From contig NC_064825.1 of assembly GCF_024166365.1 (NCBI RefSeq), forward strand, positions 106,282,480 to 106,346,479: a stretch of 64,000 bases of DNA, in the 5' to 3' direction. Position 1 is the first letter of the stretch. The number at the start of each line of letters is the position of its first letter. Source of the DNA: Elephas maximus indicus (Eukaryota > Chordata > Mammalia > Proboscidea > Elephantidae). A model generated the notes under the pieces. That model searched no databases. It had not been told where the DNA came from and was given only the letters and a program-made list of their open reading frames with translations. Made by a program: the position numbers and the translations under genes. Shown piece after piece: positions 11,401 through 22,429 of the stretch.

Positions 11401-12140
11401 TAAAATCACAAAATGGAGGACAACTACATAATACTGGGAATCAAGGCTTAACCAAGTTGATACACACATTTTCAGGGGGACAAAATTCAATCCGTGACAA
11501 AGTATTAACTAGTCTTCCTTGTAGGAGTATGGATATTATCCAATCACTGATAGCCTTGTACTTCAGGGTCGATCTTGAAATGTCCTTTATGAGGATGAAT
11601 GCAATGCCATTCCTCTTCAAGTTGTCATTCTGAGCATAGTAGGCCATATGATTGTCTGATTCAAAATGGCCAGCACCAATCCATTTCAGCTCACTAATGC
11701 CTAGGATATCAATGTTTATGCATTCCATTTCATTTTTGACAATTCCCAAATTTTCCTGGATTCATGCTTGGTACATTCCGTATTTTTGGGTAGTACCACA
11801 TCAGCAAATGAAGGTCCCAAAAGTTTGACTCCATCCATTTCATCAAGGTCGACTCTATTTTAAGGAGGCAGCTCTTCCCTGGTAGTCTTTTGAGCGTCTT
11901 CCAACTTGGAGGGCTCATCTTCTGGCACTATATCAGAAAATGTTTTCACTGGCTAATTCTTTTCAGAAGTAGACTGCTGGGTCCTTCTTTCTAGGCTCTC
12001 TTAGTCTAGAAGCTCAGCTGAAACCTGTCCGCCATGGGGACCCTGCTGGTATCTGAACACCTGTGGCATAGCTTTCAGTGTCACAGCCACACACAAGCCC
12101 ACACAGTAGGACAAACTGACAGGCATGTGGGGGAATAACT
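8478..12140 (-). mobile_element. RTE (BovB-like) LINE, near full length, decayed
   Basis: A minus-strand non-LTR retrotransposon of the RTE clade. Its 3' end carries (GTT)n at about 8480-8493; its 5' end lies near 12140. Translated pieces show RTE/BovB proteins: 8836-9249 gives the C-terminal reverse transcriptase and thumb part (LNIKPTKILTTGP, MVFSVASYACRSWTI), 8616-8842 the end of the protein (PWTAKRINKSVLEEVQPECS), 9793-10255 the fingers and palm region (NKAPGIDGISIEMFQ), and 10388-10603 and 11441-11749 the connector and endonuclease region (DILGISELKWIGAGHFESDN). The frame is cut many times by stops and frameshifts, so it is dead. An LTR is inserted at 11029-11499. The 3' end resembles the AfroSINE tail, which fits RTE having moved those SINEs. 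Confidence 0.9.
11029..11499 (-). mobile_element. Solo LTR, ERVL-MaLR-type, inside the RTE LINE
   Basis: Fossil LTR of the same family as the other LTRs in this window. On the - strand it begins TGTCACGGATTGAATTTTGT and ends with ACAGAAATACC region followed by TAACTAAGCCA. The RTE sequence resumes on both sides, so the LTR landed in an existing RTE. No internal region remains. Broken, old. Confidence 0.85.
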
Positions 12141-13000
12141 CTGTAGACAAGGTGTATCACCTACAAACTTTTTATAGGAATGGCAGTCCCTCCATTAGCT
12201 TTTCATTAATCACTAATTAACACTGTATTGTTTACCAAGAGGTTTGCTTGGGTGCATGGGCATTAGCCTATTTACAAATAGATTTGGTTGAATCCATTTA
12301 TTCCTTTCTAGTGTCCTGGTTGAGACAAAATGGGTGCAGACTTCGTGTTAAACCTTTCTTCCCATGACTGCAATATGAAAGATCACACTAAGAGGAAGAA
12401 AAGAGAGAAAGATAGAGAGAACAAAAAATACAGAAGGAAGCTGAAGAAGAAAATATAAAAACAAACAAAACAAAAACCTCTCGCTACATCTCTAGTACAC
12501 TTAGAGATGTAAAATTTCATTTTCACCCTGAATATAAAAAAAATACTAAATGAACAAAGACAATTCCAGAAATTTAAAAATGGTAGCATAAATTAAACAT
12601 GATTGGAGATTAATAAAGAATCTTAAAATGCTCCATCAAAGTAAAACAAAAAGATGAACAAATCAGAAAGAAAATAAGAGATTCAGTCAAGCAGGTTCAA
12701 CATCTGAATTAAAGTAGATTAAAAAAGAGACATTAAAAAATATGAGGGACAATTCCTGGAGAATTGATTAAAGGCACATTTGCAGATCAGAGAAAATGAT
12801 TCCCCATGTGTCTGGTAGAATACTTGAAAATTGTCAGAAAACTTTAGAAGAATGAGGAAATGGGAAAATTCTAAAAGTTTCTGAAGAGAGAGATGTGGTC
12901 TCATTAAAAGAATCAGTCAGAATAACTCTGATTACCTCTCACTTCTCAACAATAATATCTATAAAGCAAAGAAAAAAATTCCAAATTTTTATTCATCTAG
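12140..13000. other. Intergenic DNA with probable old L1 5' material
   Basis: The part from about 12520 is A-rich on the + strand and reads like the 5' region of an old L1 (for example ATTCAGTCAAGCAGGTTCA and GAGGGACAATTCCTGG). The part 12140-12500 is unassigned. No gene is seen. Confidence 0.35.
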
Positions 13001-13480
13001 AACAATGGTGTCATTAGGGTTAGTTTCACCCATTCCAGAACTCATGGTGTCACCCCCTCCCTCCATGGGTGGGCCGGTGGGAGAACTGCCTCCCCATGGA
13101 TGGAGCTGCCCAAAACCTCCCCCACTCAGGACCAGGCACCATGCTGAGGTGCACCATCCCTCCCACATCCACCTCCCACATCTGCCCCTCACAGCTCCCC
13201 CCCACTGGCCTGTCACTGACAGGGTGCATGCAGATGAGCCTCCATGCTGCCATTGAACAGAAAGAGGGTCTCCACATTGGGATAGTGACAACTTACTACA
13301 CTGGGTGATGGGTGACACCAAAATTAGTGAAACCACTGCCGTGTCAGCCCCTCTTGATGAGGTGTCAGCCTGCTTACCACCTCTGCAGACCCTGGAGACA
13401 TTTTGGAGTCACCCCCTCTGCCAGTGCCAGGGGGTGTGGTTCACACATCACCCACCCAGTTCCCTAGTGATGCTACTAAT
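13000..13480. repeat. GC-rich island of unknown nature with inverted end motifs
   Basis: About 480 bases of G/C-rich sequence set in AT-rich L1-like DNA, with a sharp composition change at both sides. The motif GGTGTCACCCC-like recurs (about 13047 as GGTGTCACCCCCTCC, about 13408 as GGAGTCACCCCCTC). Sequences at 13008-13035 and, inverted, at 13308-13335 are similar (TTTCACCCAT and GTGTCACCCAT ends). Overlapping frames up to 115 codons are open on both strands, which is a by-product of high GC and no gene signature. It may be an unrecognised repeat or satellite unit. Confidence 0.5.
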
Positions 13481-13489
13481 GTAGAAAAT

Positions 13490-15390
13490 TTTAAAAGGAT
13501 TTATTTGATTTCTCTAAGAGATTATTTAATGGGTTATCCATTTTTTTTTTTTTTCTGGTATGAACCTTTTAAGAAGTATCTATTTCATCAAAATTATCAA
13601 ATATATTAGCAAAAAGGTCATTTATAATATTTTCTTATCATTCCATTAATATGTATGAGGATATTGTGATATCCCTTCTTTCATTCCTGGTAATAGTAAT
13701 TTGTGTCTTCTCTTTTTTCTTTTTCTTTTTGATCAACCTGATCAATCTATTAACTTCCTCATAGAGAGAAATTTTGGTTTCATTTTTTTCGAATTTATTG
13801 ATTTCTGCTCTTATTTTCTTCCTTTTGTTTGCTTTTATTTTTAATTTATTATTATTATCTTCTTTTTTTGGTCCAAGCTTAGCCTGTTGATTAAAATCTT
13901 CCCTTGTTTTCTAAAATAAGTATTAATTCAATAAATTTCTTTTAAAACAGGAAGGTCAGCTCAACTGGACTGGACCAAAAGCAAAGAAGTTTCCAGGATA
14001 AACTGAATGCTTCAAAGGTCAGCAGAGCAAGGGTGGGGGTTTGGGGACTATGGCTTAAGGGGACTTCTAAGTCAATTGGCAAAATAACACTATTATGAAA
14101 ACATTCTGCATCCCACTTTGAAATGTGGCATCTGGGGCTTAAATGCTAACAAGCGGCCATCTAAGATGCATCAATTGGTCTCAACCCACCTGGAGCAAAG
14201 GAGAATGAAGAACACCAAGGTCACACGATATCTATGAGCCCAAGAGACAGAAAGGGCCACATGAACCACAGACTTATATCATCTTGATACCAGAAGAACT
14301 AGATGGTATCTGGCCACAACCGATGACTGCCCTGACAGGGAGAACAACAGAGAACTCCTGAGGGAGCAGGAGACTAGTGGGATGCAGACCCCAAATTCTC
14401 ATAAAAGGACCAGACTTAATGGTCTGACTGAGACTAGAGGAATCCCGGCGGGCATGGTCCCCAAACCTTCTGTAGGCCCAGGACAGGAACCATTCCCAAA
14501 GACAACTCATGAGACATGGAAAGGACTGGACAATGGGTAGGAGAGAGATGCTGACAAAGAGTGAGCTACTTGTATCAGGTGGACTCTTGAGACTGTGTTG
14601 GCATCTCCTGTCTGGAGGGGAAATAGGAGGGTAGAGAGGGTTAGAAACTGGGAAAATTGTCACGAAAGGAGAGACTGAAAGGAGGGAGCAGACTGACCCA
14701 TTAGGGGGAGAGTAAGTGGGAGTATGGAGTAAGGTGTATATAAGCTTATATGTGACAGACTGACTTGATTTGTAAACTTTCACTTAAAGCACAACAAATA
14801 TTATTAAAAAAAAAAAAATACAATCAAAAAAAGAAAAAAAAGAAAACAGGGACTTAACTACATCCCCCAGTTTGAGAAATGTTCTATTTTCATTTTCATT
14901 CAAATAAAAATATATTGTAATTTCCCTTAAGATTGCCTCCTTGACGCATGGATGATTTAGAAATGCACTGTTAGCATTAACCATTTGCCCCATCCAGGAA
15001 CAAATTATAAAATATGCGAAGCAGATTTCAGTAGAGATTTCTTTTATCTGTGGAATTTATCAATTACTGAGAGAAGAATGTGCAAATCTCCAGTTATAGT
15101 CGTGTATTTGTATATTGCTCCTTTCCATTCTAACAATGTTTTCCGCATGCCTTCTGAACTTCCATTGTTAGATGTATACAAGTTTCAAAGTTTTAGGTCT
15201 TAGGGAAAAACTGAGGTTTTTTGGTCCCTCCCCCCCCACACACAGACACAATGTAACAACTGTGTTTATCCTTATAACATGCCTTTGTCTGGTCTACTTC
15301 ACTGTTCTCACCAGTACAATATCTACTTGGGATTCTAGTTCTGCACTTTGAAAATGTTAAACAGCATCACCTCAATTGATGATAATCAAA
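13490..15390 (-). repeat. Old L1 (L1M-type) ORF2 fragment, split by a younger L1
   Basis: On the - strand 13670-13930 matches the ORF2 linker between endonuclease and reverse transcriptase (region of AGAAATCAATAAATTCGAAA), and 14830-15380 continues with the endonuclease part (for example AATTATAGTC-like TATAACTGGAGATTTGCAC). The gap at 13951-14818 is a younger L1 3' end. The same L1M piece recurs at 52255-52765 next to block 3. Confidence 0.7.
13951..14818 (+). mobile_element. L1 3' end, 5'-truncated, young
   Basis: Nearly the same sequence as the 3' part of the long L1 at 21434-28872, in the opposite orientation: GGAAGGTCAGCTCAACTGGA through CACTTAAAGCACAACAAATA and a 12-13 base A-run. It contains only the 3' untranslated region. 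AAAACAGG stands just before the start and again just after the A-rich tail (about 14842), a plausible 8-base target duplication. It is inserted into the older L1M piece. Confidence 0.9.
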
Positions 15391-15494
15391 ATGTATATTT
15401 CAAGGTGCTGTGGCTTCTAATTGCATGATTTTTATAAGATAAAATGTTTCCCATATTGCATCTTTGAAAATTCGTGTTTCAGAGAATATCTTTG

Positions 15495-17335
15495 CTGTCC
15501 AGTGCTGCTATAACAGAAATACCACAAGTGGATGGCCTTAACAAAGAGAAATTTATTCTCTCACAGTCCAGGAGGCTAGAAGTCCAATTTCAGGGTGCCA
15601 GCTCTAGGGGAAGGCTTTCTCTCTCTATCGGCTCCGGGAAAGGCACTTGTCATCAGTCTTTCCCGGTGGAGGAGCTTCTCAGTGCACGGATCCCAAGTCC
15701 AAAGGACACGCTCTTCTCATGGCTCATGTTTCTTGGTGGTACGAGGTTCCCATGTTTCTCTGCTCTTTTCACTCTTTTATATCTCAAAAGTGATTGGCTT
15801 AAGACACAACCTAATCTTGTAGACTGAGTCCTGCCTCATCAACATAACTGCCACTAATTCCGTCTCATTAACATCATCAACATCATAGGGATAGGATTTA
15901 CAACACACGGGAAAATCACATTAGGTGGCTAAATGGTGGATGATCACACAAAACTAGGAATCATGGACTAACCAAGTTAACACTTATTTTGGGGGACACG
16001 ATTCAATCCATGACATTCCACACTTTGGTCTACAAAATTCATGTCCTCACCACATGTAAAATGCATTCACTCCATCATATCATAACAAAAGCCTTAAATC
16101 AACTCCAAGTCCAAAATCCAAACATTCCTATTCATCTGTGAAATCTAGAATACAAGTTATCTGTTTCCAAAGTACAATTATGGAACAGCCACAAGCTATA
16201 CATTTCCATTACAAATGGGAGAAATTAGAGGGAAACAAGGGATAACAGGCACCAAGGAAGTCAGCAGAACATATTACATTAGCTCTCAAGGCTTGAAAAT
16301 ATCCTCTGTTCTCCGAGACCATTCACACAATGACCCTGCCCTCAAGACTCTAGGTATTGGCCACACTTTCTGGATTCTGAGTGGAGCCCCCTTGGCCCTG
16401 GGTTTCAACTCTGCCTTCCAGACCCACTGGAATGGAAACTGTAGTCCCTTGGCTTTGGGAGGCCCCATTCTCCGACTCCATCTGAGTGGCTACTCCACCC
16501 TTTGAGACCTCAGAATTCGTGGTCATACCCTTTGGGATAGAGGTATCTCTGCTTCCTGTGTTCCTTCTCTTTTCAGCATCTGCTTCCTGGTCTCTTGGCC
16601 TCTTGGCCCTTTGGGCCTCTCCTCCCAAGTTGCCGTTCTTGGGCAAGTGTTCCAAAGCTCTGTATATCCACCAGTAATCACCTGGAGGCACCCCACTTGG
16701 CCAATAAACTTAGTCTGGGAGGCACTCAGCTCTCTTGCTTCATGGATCAGCAAGCCTAGCTCCACCAATAAGTTCTTAGAGGCACCCCACTCCACCAGGA
16801 AACCTCCTTCGCAAAGGCACTCAGCACTCTCGCTCCCTGGGTCAGCTCCAGCACCATCACACCCTGGTGTGGTTGTGCCACTTCCAGTTCTCTGTTACGG
16901 CTGGTTCTCTACTGCTGCTGGTTTTCACCATCTACAGCTTTAAAACCACTTCCATATTTTAGGTATCTGTTAGAGCAGCACCCCACTCTCTAGGTACCAC
17001 ATTTCGTCTTAGTTATCCAGTGCTGCTATAACAGAAATACCCCAAGTGGATGGCTTTAACAAAGAGAAATTTATTCTCTCACAGTCTAGGAAGCTAGAAG
17101 CCCAAATTCAGGGTGTCACTTCTAGGGGAAGGTTTTTTCTCTCTGTTGGCTCTGGGGGAAAGTCTTTGTCATCAGTCTTCCAGTTCAAGTAGTTCTCAAC
17201 GCAAGGACGCTGGGTCCAAAAGACATACTATTCTCCTGGTTCTTGTTTCTTGGTGTTATGAGGTCCCCAGTCTCTCTGCTCATTTTTCTCTTTTAAATCT
17301 CAAAAGAGATTGGCTTAATACACAACCTGATCTTA
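15495..17335 (-). mobile_element. ERVL-MaLR-type LTR retrotransposon with both LTRs (fossil)
   Basis: Minus-strand fossil: 3' LTR at about 15495-16015, internal region about 16016-17005, and a partial 5' LTR at about 17006-17335. Just inside the 5' LTR the - strand carries a primer-binding-site-like TGGTACCTAGAGAGTGGGG. The internal region is only about 1 kb and shows no recognisable gag, pol or env, as is usual for MaLR. It is broken and old; the two LTRs are visibly diverged. Confidence 0.85.
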
Positions 17336-17684
17336 GTTCAGAACTCAACTTACACTTAAGAATTGACTCTTAAAGGAACATTGTTTTAATTATAATAGTC
17401 TGATGACTTTGTTGTGGTTGAGTCACATGTTAGGCACCACAGATGGGAAGAGAGTGACTTTCATTGAGAGAAAAAGAACTCTTCATTCTCAGTGACTCTC
17501 TAATAAAAAATCTTGGAACAAAAACCAATAAATAAATGGAACTTAGCATAAGCAGGACAGAGTTGCCGTGATGTGGGATCTATTTTAATTTCCTGGGCCT
17601 TGATCATTGGGCTTTTGAGGAACTTTGAGGAACAATGGCCAGTGCAAGACTGTTCTTCACATTTACTGAATAAAGGTAGAACTA

Positions 17685-17720
17685 AGAATCAACCCAATGG
17701 CAACTAACAACAACAACAGG
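17685..17720 (+). repeat. Very short RTE/SINE tail insertion
   Basis: About 35 bases, GAATCAACCCAATGGCAACT followed by AACAACAACAACA, the extreme 3' end of an RTE-mobilised element. Block 2 at the same place (about 40818) has no such sequence, so it is a private insertion of block 1. Confidence 0.7.
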
Positions 17721-17929
17721 AATTGAACTAAGATCACTAAAGAGTTTCCCAAAGGTGGGCTAGTTTTTCAGATCTTGGAGAAACCACACATAGTAGTCAG
17801 TTGTAGGTTATTCTCTAAGTTATATCTTTGGTTATTCTCTAAGTTATATCTTTGTTTTTCCTGGGCTATAAGTATACTCTCAATAAATATTACTACCTGG
17901 TCTCAGTATCAATACAATAACTTGAATTG

Positions 17930-18295
17930 TGTTGTTGGCAAAGAATATTGAATATACAATGGAAATTCTGAAGAACAGACAAATCCATAATGAAGGAAGT
18001 ACAGCCATTATGTTCCTTAGAAGTTAAGGTAGCTACACTTTGTCTTGCTTATGTTGGACACATCATAAGAAAAGATCAATCACTAGGAAGGGACAACATG
18101 TTTGGTAAAGTAGAGGGTCAGCAAAAACAAGGGAAAACCTTCAAGAGATAGACAAGACACAGTGGCTGCAACAATGGTTCAAACAGACCAAACTGTGAGG
18201 ATGGCACAGGATCCGACAATATTTCTTTCTGTTATACATAAGGTCACCAAGAGTGGGAGCTGACTTCACAGCGACCTAACAAATAACAATAAAGT
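17930..18295 (+). repeat. RTE LINE 3' end fragment
   Basis: Plus-strand 3' end of RTE: TTATGTTGGACACATCATAA, GGTAAAGTAGAGGGTCAGC, then GTGGCTGCAACAATGG and the tail CATAAGGTCACCAAGAGTGG ending CTAACAAATAACAATAA. It is absent from blocks 2 and 3. Confidence 0.85.
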
Positions 18296-18302
18296 CTTAG
18301 GA

Positions 18303-18515
18303 TGGGATTCCTGGAAGGTACAAATGTTTAATACACCCAGCTGATAATCAAAAGTTTGGATGTTGAGCTCACCCAGAGATGCCTCAAAAGAAAAGCCTGG
18401 TGATCTACTTCCATAAACTCAGCCATTGAATAACCTATGGAGTACAGTTCTACTGTAACATACTTGGGGTCACAAGAGTTGAAGTAGGCTCAATAGCTAT
18501 TGGTTTGGTTTAGTC
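18303..18515 (+). repeat. AfroSINE, Asn-like subtype
   Basis: Head GGATTCCTGGAAGGTACAAA, box B-like GATGTTGAGCTCACCC, middle CCTCAAAAGAAAAGCCTGG and tail GGGGTCACAAGAGTTGAAG with a GGTTTGGTTT end. Diverged copy. Confidence 0.82.
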
Positions 18516-18818
18516 TCAGTATATATTTCATATTTTCAAAATGGATAGAGTCAATTGCTGAGACTGGGCAATGTCAATGAAAAACTTTAATAACGGATTA
18601 AAAGTTTATGGTATTGAGCCAAACAAGGCAAAAGACATGCTCAGAGGATGCGTGGATTTGAATGTGTGAGGGCACAGAGGGCAAGTAAAGTAACCTTTGG
18701 GAGAGTCTTCACAGGGATTTCAGGGTGAGGAATTAAACTTCCAAAAGAGTGCTGAGTAATTGTTATAAAAAATGTGAGGGTAAGTTACGTCATAGAGTTT
18801 TGAGGGCATCACCATTAT

Positions 18819-18978
18819 ACCAAAACCTGTTGCGGTCGAGTCAATTTTGACTTGTAGCAACCCTGTGGGACAGAGTAGAACTGCCATGTAGAGCTTCCGA
18901 AGAGCACCGGGCAGATTTGAATTGCAGACCCTTTGGTTAGCAGCTGTTACACTTAGCCACTATGCCACCAGGGTTTCC
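18819..18978 (-). repeat. AfroSINE, short subtype, private to block 1
   Basis: Minus-strand copy from ACCTGTTGCGGTCGAGTCAA to CCACCAGGGTTTCC. CATCACCATTATA before and CATCATCATTATA after give a target duplication of about 13 bases. Blocks 2 (41287) and 3 (56177) are empty at this site. Confidence 0.92.
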
Positions 18979-19238
18979 ATCATCATTATAGTAAGTGAAA
19001 ATACAGTTATACAAATACTAATTCATCAATAAATGTTTAATATGGATCATTTTGAATACAGCCATAGGTATATAGAGGTAAAATTTATTTGCACTTGTAA
19101 AATTCTGCATTGAAAGATTAATTAATGGTTTATTTGAAAATGTTCTAGGACATAGGGACACTATTAACTACAAGCAAGACATTTTCTTCGATAGTTTTGA
19201 GTAGAAATATGGACTAACATCCAACATTCTTTTTGGTT

Positions 19239-20227
19239 TTACTCAATGCTAAAAATGTACTTTACAAACCAATTTCTCTCAAACACTTTTTTCATTGCTT
19301 CTTTTGCATCTTTGTTCCTCAAACTGTAAAGGATTGGATTCAGCATGGGAATCACAATGGTGTAGAATACAGACACTATCATGTCATGGTCTAAAGCATA
19401 GCTGGAACTTGGTCTCATACACATGAAGAGGATTGCTCCATGGTAAACTGACACTCCAGTTAAGTGAGAACCACAAGAGAAAAGACTTTTTGCCTCCCTT
19501 CAGGAGAGTGCATCCTCAGAATGGCCAACAAAATGAAGCCATAGAAGATCAGGACAATCACAATGGTGAATACCTCAATATAATCCACAAAGTAGAAGAG
19601 CAGAAGCTGGTTGATGTGAGTGTCAGAACAGGAGATAGCAAGGAGTGGAGGGATATCACAAAAGACATGTCTAATTTCATTGCATGCACAGAAGGAGAGG
19701 CTAAAAGTCGCAACTGTGTGTAAAGTACCATGCACAATACCACCAACATATGAAGCAGTGATGAGTGGCACATAGACTCTGGGTGACATGTTAACTGAAT
19801 ACAGAAGTGGGTTGTTGATTGCTACATAGCGATCATATGCCATTGCCACCAAGAGAAAGCATTCTGTGGTCCCAAAAGTGACAAAGAGCAGCATCTGTGT
19901 TGCACATCCAATGAATGAAATGGCTTTATTGTCTGTCAGGAAGTTGACCAACATTTTTGGAGTGACAACTGAAGAATAGCAGGCATCCAAGATGGATAAC
20001 ACGCACAGAAAATAGTACATCGGATTGTGAAGTTGGGCATCTGCTGTGACTAATAAAACCAGCCCCAAATTTCCCAGCAGAGTAAAAACATAAATTGCAA
20101 AATATAGCAAAAAAAGGTAGACTTGAATCTCAAAGTCATCTGTGAAGCCCAGCAAGGTAAACATGGTGACTTTGGTGATATTCTTCAACTCAGTCCTGTA
20201 TGGCTCTACCGCTGACAACACCGACAT
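19239..20227 (-). pseudogene. OR5T-like (pseudogene): Olfactory receptor 5T-like pseudogene (one frameshift)
   Basis: OR of the OR5T subfamily, paralogue of the genes at 41560 and 56483. From ATG 20227 the frame is open for about 250 residues with intact hallmarks: GN in helix 1, [18 protein letters not shown], loop cysteines, and [18 protein letters not shown]. Near 19473-19480 one base is missing relative to block 2, just after KVFS at the start of helix 6. The rest of the protein ([29 protein letters not shown]) continues in another frame down to 19239. No other break is seen, so loss is recent or the deletion could be polymorphic or an assembly error. Without helices 6 and 7 no working receptor is expected. 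A 7.4 kb L1 now lies between the gene and its presumed upstream control region. Confidence 0.93.
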
Positions 20228-20347
20228 TTCAGTGGCTATGTCTGGGTCCTAAATGCAACATTCGGACATCCTGTGGAAACAGAGTGTACCCAATTACATC
20301 TTCATCTTTGTTTTTTGAAGGGGGTAGTAACATCCTATAGGCAGCGA

Positions 20348-20655
20348 TGGGATGTTGTTGTTGTTAACAGCCTTTGAGTTGACCTCCAACTCATGGCAAC
20401 CACATGCACAACAGGATCAGACCTTTGTGATCCACGGAGTTTCTATTAACCGATTTTCGGAAGTAGATCGCCAAGCCTTACTTCCTAGTCCATCCTAATC
20501 TGGAAGTTCTGCTGAAGCCTGTTCAGCATCACAGCAAATGCAAGTTCTACTGACAAATGGGCAGTGGCTGCACTTGAGGTGCTTTGGCCAGAGATCAAAC
20601 CTGGGTTTCCCATATGAAAGGTCAGAATTCTACCACAGGACCACTACTGCCCCCT
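20348..20655 (-). repeat. SINE with tRNA-Gly-like head and RTE-like tail
   Basis: On the - strand it begins GGCAGTAGTGGTCCTGTGG then TAGAATTCTGACC, and CCCAGGTTTGATCTCTGGCC: this is very close to tRNA-Gly(GCC), with boxes A and B. The body runs into TGAGTTGGAGGTCAACTC and ends in (AAC)n, as in RTE. It differs from the AfroSINE head. Flanking GATGGGAT at 20346 and about 20659 suggests an 8-base target duplication. The same insertion is in block 2 (42656-42923), and block 3 lacks it. Confidence 0.85.
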
Positions 20656-20696
20656 AGAGATGGGATAGGCAATGACAAAGTGATTGAGCCCCAAGA

Positions 20697-20858
20697 ACAC
20701 CAAACCCTTTGACATCCAGTACATTCTGAGTCATAGCAACGTTACAAGACAGGGCAGAACTGCTGCACAGTGTTTCCAAGGAACGGCTGCTGAATTTGAA
20801 CTGGCGACCTTTTGGTTAGCAGCTGACCTCTTAACCCCGGTACCACCAGGGCTCCATT
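20697..20858 (-). repeat. AfroSINE, short subtype, private to block 1
   Basis: From CACCAAACCCTTTGACATCC to CCACCAGGGCTCC on the + strand, that is a minus-strand copy. Box B complement is TTTGAACTGGCGACC. Block 2 lacks it at the matching place (about 42958). Confidence 0.88.
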
Positions 20859-22429
20859 TGGTCCCATATGGATACAATTTTCTGATTATATATAAAAGAA
20901 ATGGTTTCATTGCTTTGTTAGCCAAACCTGACATGTTAAAAGAAACAAACAAAAAACAACCACAAAAAAAAACTTGACAACTTAAGTGGTTCTCAAAAAT
21001 GCAAAATCCTGTTATTCTCAAAGACCAATGAATAGAAGAATTTAAAAATCCAAAAACCATACAATTGAAAGTACACACTAGGACACTAGTCCAGAATTTG
21101 CTGCAGTGTGCATCAGCACCTTTCCTTAACGTCCTTGATTATAAAATGAGAACAACAGCATTAACCACTTACAAGATTGCATTACATTTAAATGAGAAAA
21201 ACTTTGTAAAAAAGACCTAATTTTGAAATTTTTTCAGATACTAGAGAATAGGATAATTTAGACTTACATTTCAAGTTGTTTTAAAAGGCAGTCTCTGATG
21301 ATCCAACCATTTGGTGTGCCGTTTTCTCTTAATTACCCCATTCCATTGTCATTTCTAGAACAGTGGTGAGCAGGACAGCAGACTCTTCTGGAGACAGATT
21401 CATCTCATATGCAAAGGAAAACAGGACATCATCTTTTTTTTTTTTTTTAACTTTTATTGAGCTTCAAGTGAACGTTTACAAATCAAGTCAGTCTGTCACA
21501 TATAAGTGTATATACATCTTACTCCTTACTCCCACTTGCTCTCCCCCTAATGAGTCAGCCCTTCCAGTCTCTCCTTTCGTGACAATTTTGCCAGCTTCCA
21601 TCTCTCTCTACCCTCCCATCCCCCCTCCAGACAGGAGATGCCAACAAAGTCTCAAGTGTCCATCTGATATAATTAGCTCACTCTTCATCAGCATCTCTCT
21701 CCTACCCCACTGTCCAGTCCCTTTCATGTCTGATGATGGCTCCTGTCCTGTGCCAACAGAAGGTTTGGGGACCATGCCCGCCGGGATTCCTCTAGTCTCA
21801 GTCAGACCATTAAGTATGGTCTTTTTATGAGAATTTGGGGTCTGCATCCCAATGATCTCCTGCTCCCTCAGGGGTTCTCTATTGTGCTCCCTGTCAGGGC
21901 AGTCATCGATTGTGGCCGGGCACCAACTAGTTCTTCTGGTCTCAGGATGATGTAGGTCTCTGGTTCATGTGGCCCTTTCTGTCTCTTGGGCTCTTACTTG
22001 TCCTGTGACCTTGGTGTTCTTCATTCTCCTTTGATCCAGGTGGGTTGAGACCAATTGATGCATCTTAGATGGCCGCTTGTTAGCATTTAAGACCCCAGAC
22101 GCCACATTTCAAAGTGGGATGCAGAATGTTTTCATAATAGAATTATTTTGCCAATTGACTTAGAAGTCCCCTTAAACCATGGTTCCCAAACCCCCGCCCT
22201 TGCTCCGCTGACCTTTGAAGCATTCATTTTATCCCGGAAACTTCTTTGCTTTTGGTCCAGTCCAATTGAGCTGACCTTCCATGTATTGAGTGTTGTCCTT
22301 CCCTTCACCTAAAGCAGTTCTTATCGACAAATTAATCAGTAAAAAACCCTCTCCCTCTCTCCCTCTCTCCCTCCCCGCCTCGTAACCACAAAAGTGTGTG
22401 TTCTTCTCAGTTTATACTATTTCTCAAGA

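Noticed and set aside
13005-13336. Overlapping open frames of up to 115 codons on both strands
   Set aside because: They coincide with a GC-rich, stop-poor island. No domain, no homologue that I recognise, and equal openness on both strands.
14274-14783. 169-codon open frame on the minus strand
   Set aside because: It is antisense to the 3' untranslated region of an L1; the same frame reappears at the other L1 3' end (21363-21830).
16215-16943. Open frames of 90-113 codons
   Set aside because: They are inside the interior of a MaLR-type fossil. They show no gag, pol or env features.
19433-19723. 96-codon open frame opposite the OR5T pseudogene
   Set aside because: Antisense shadow of the receptor coding sequence.
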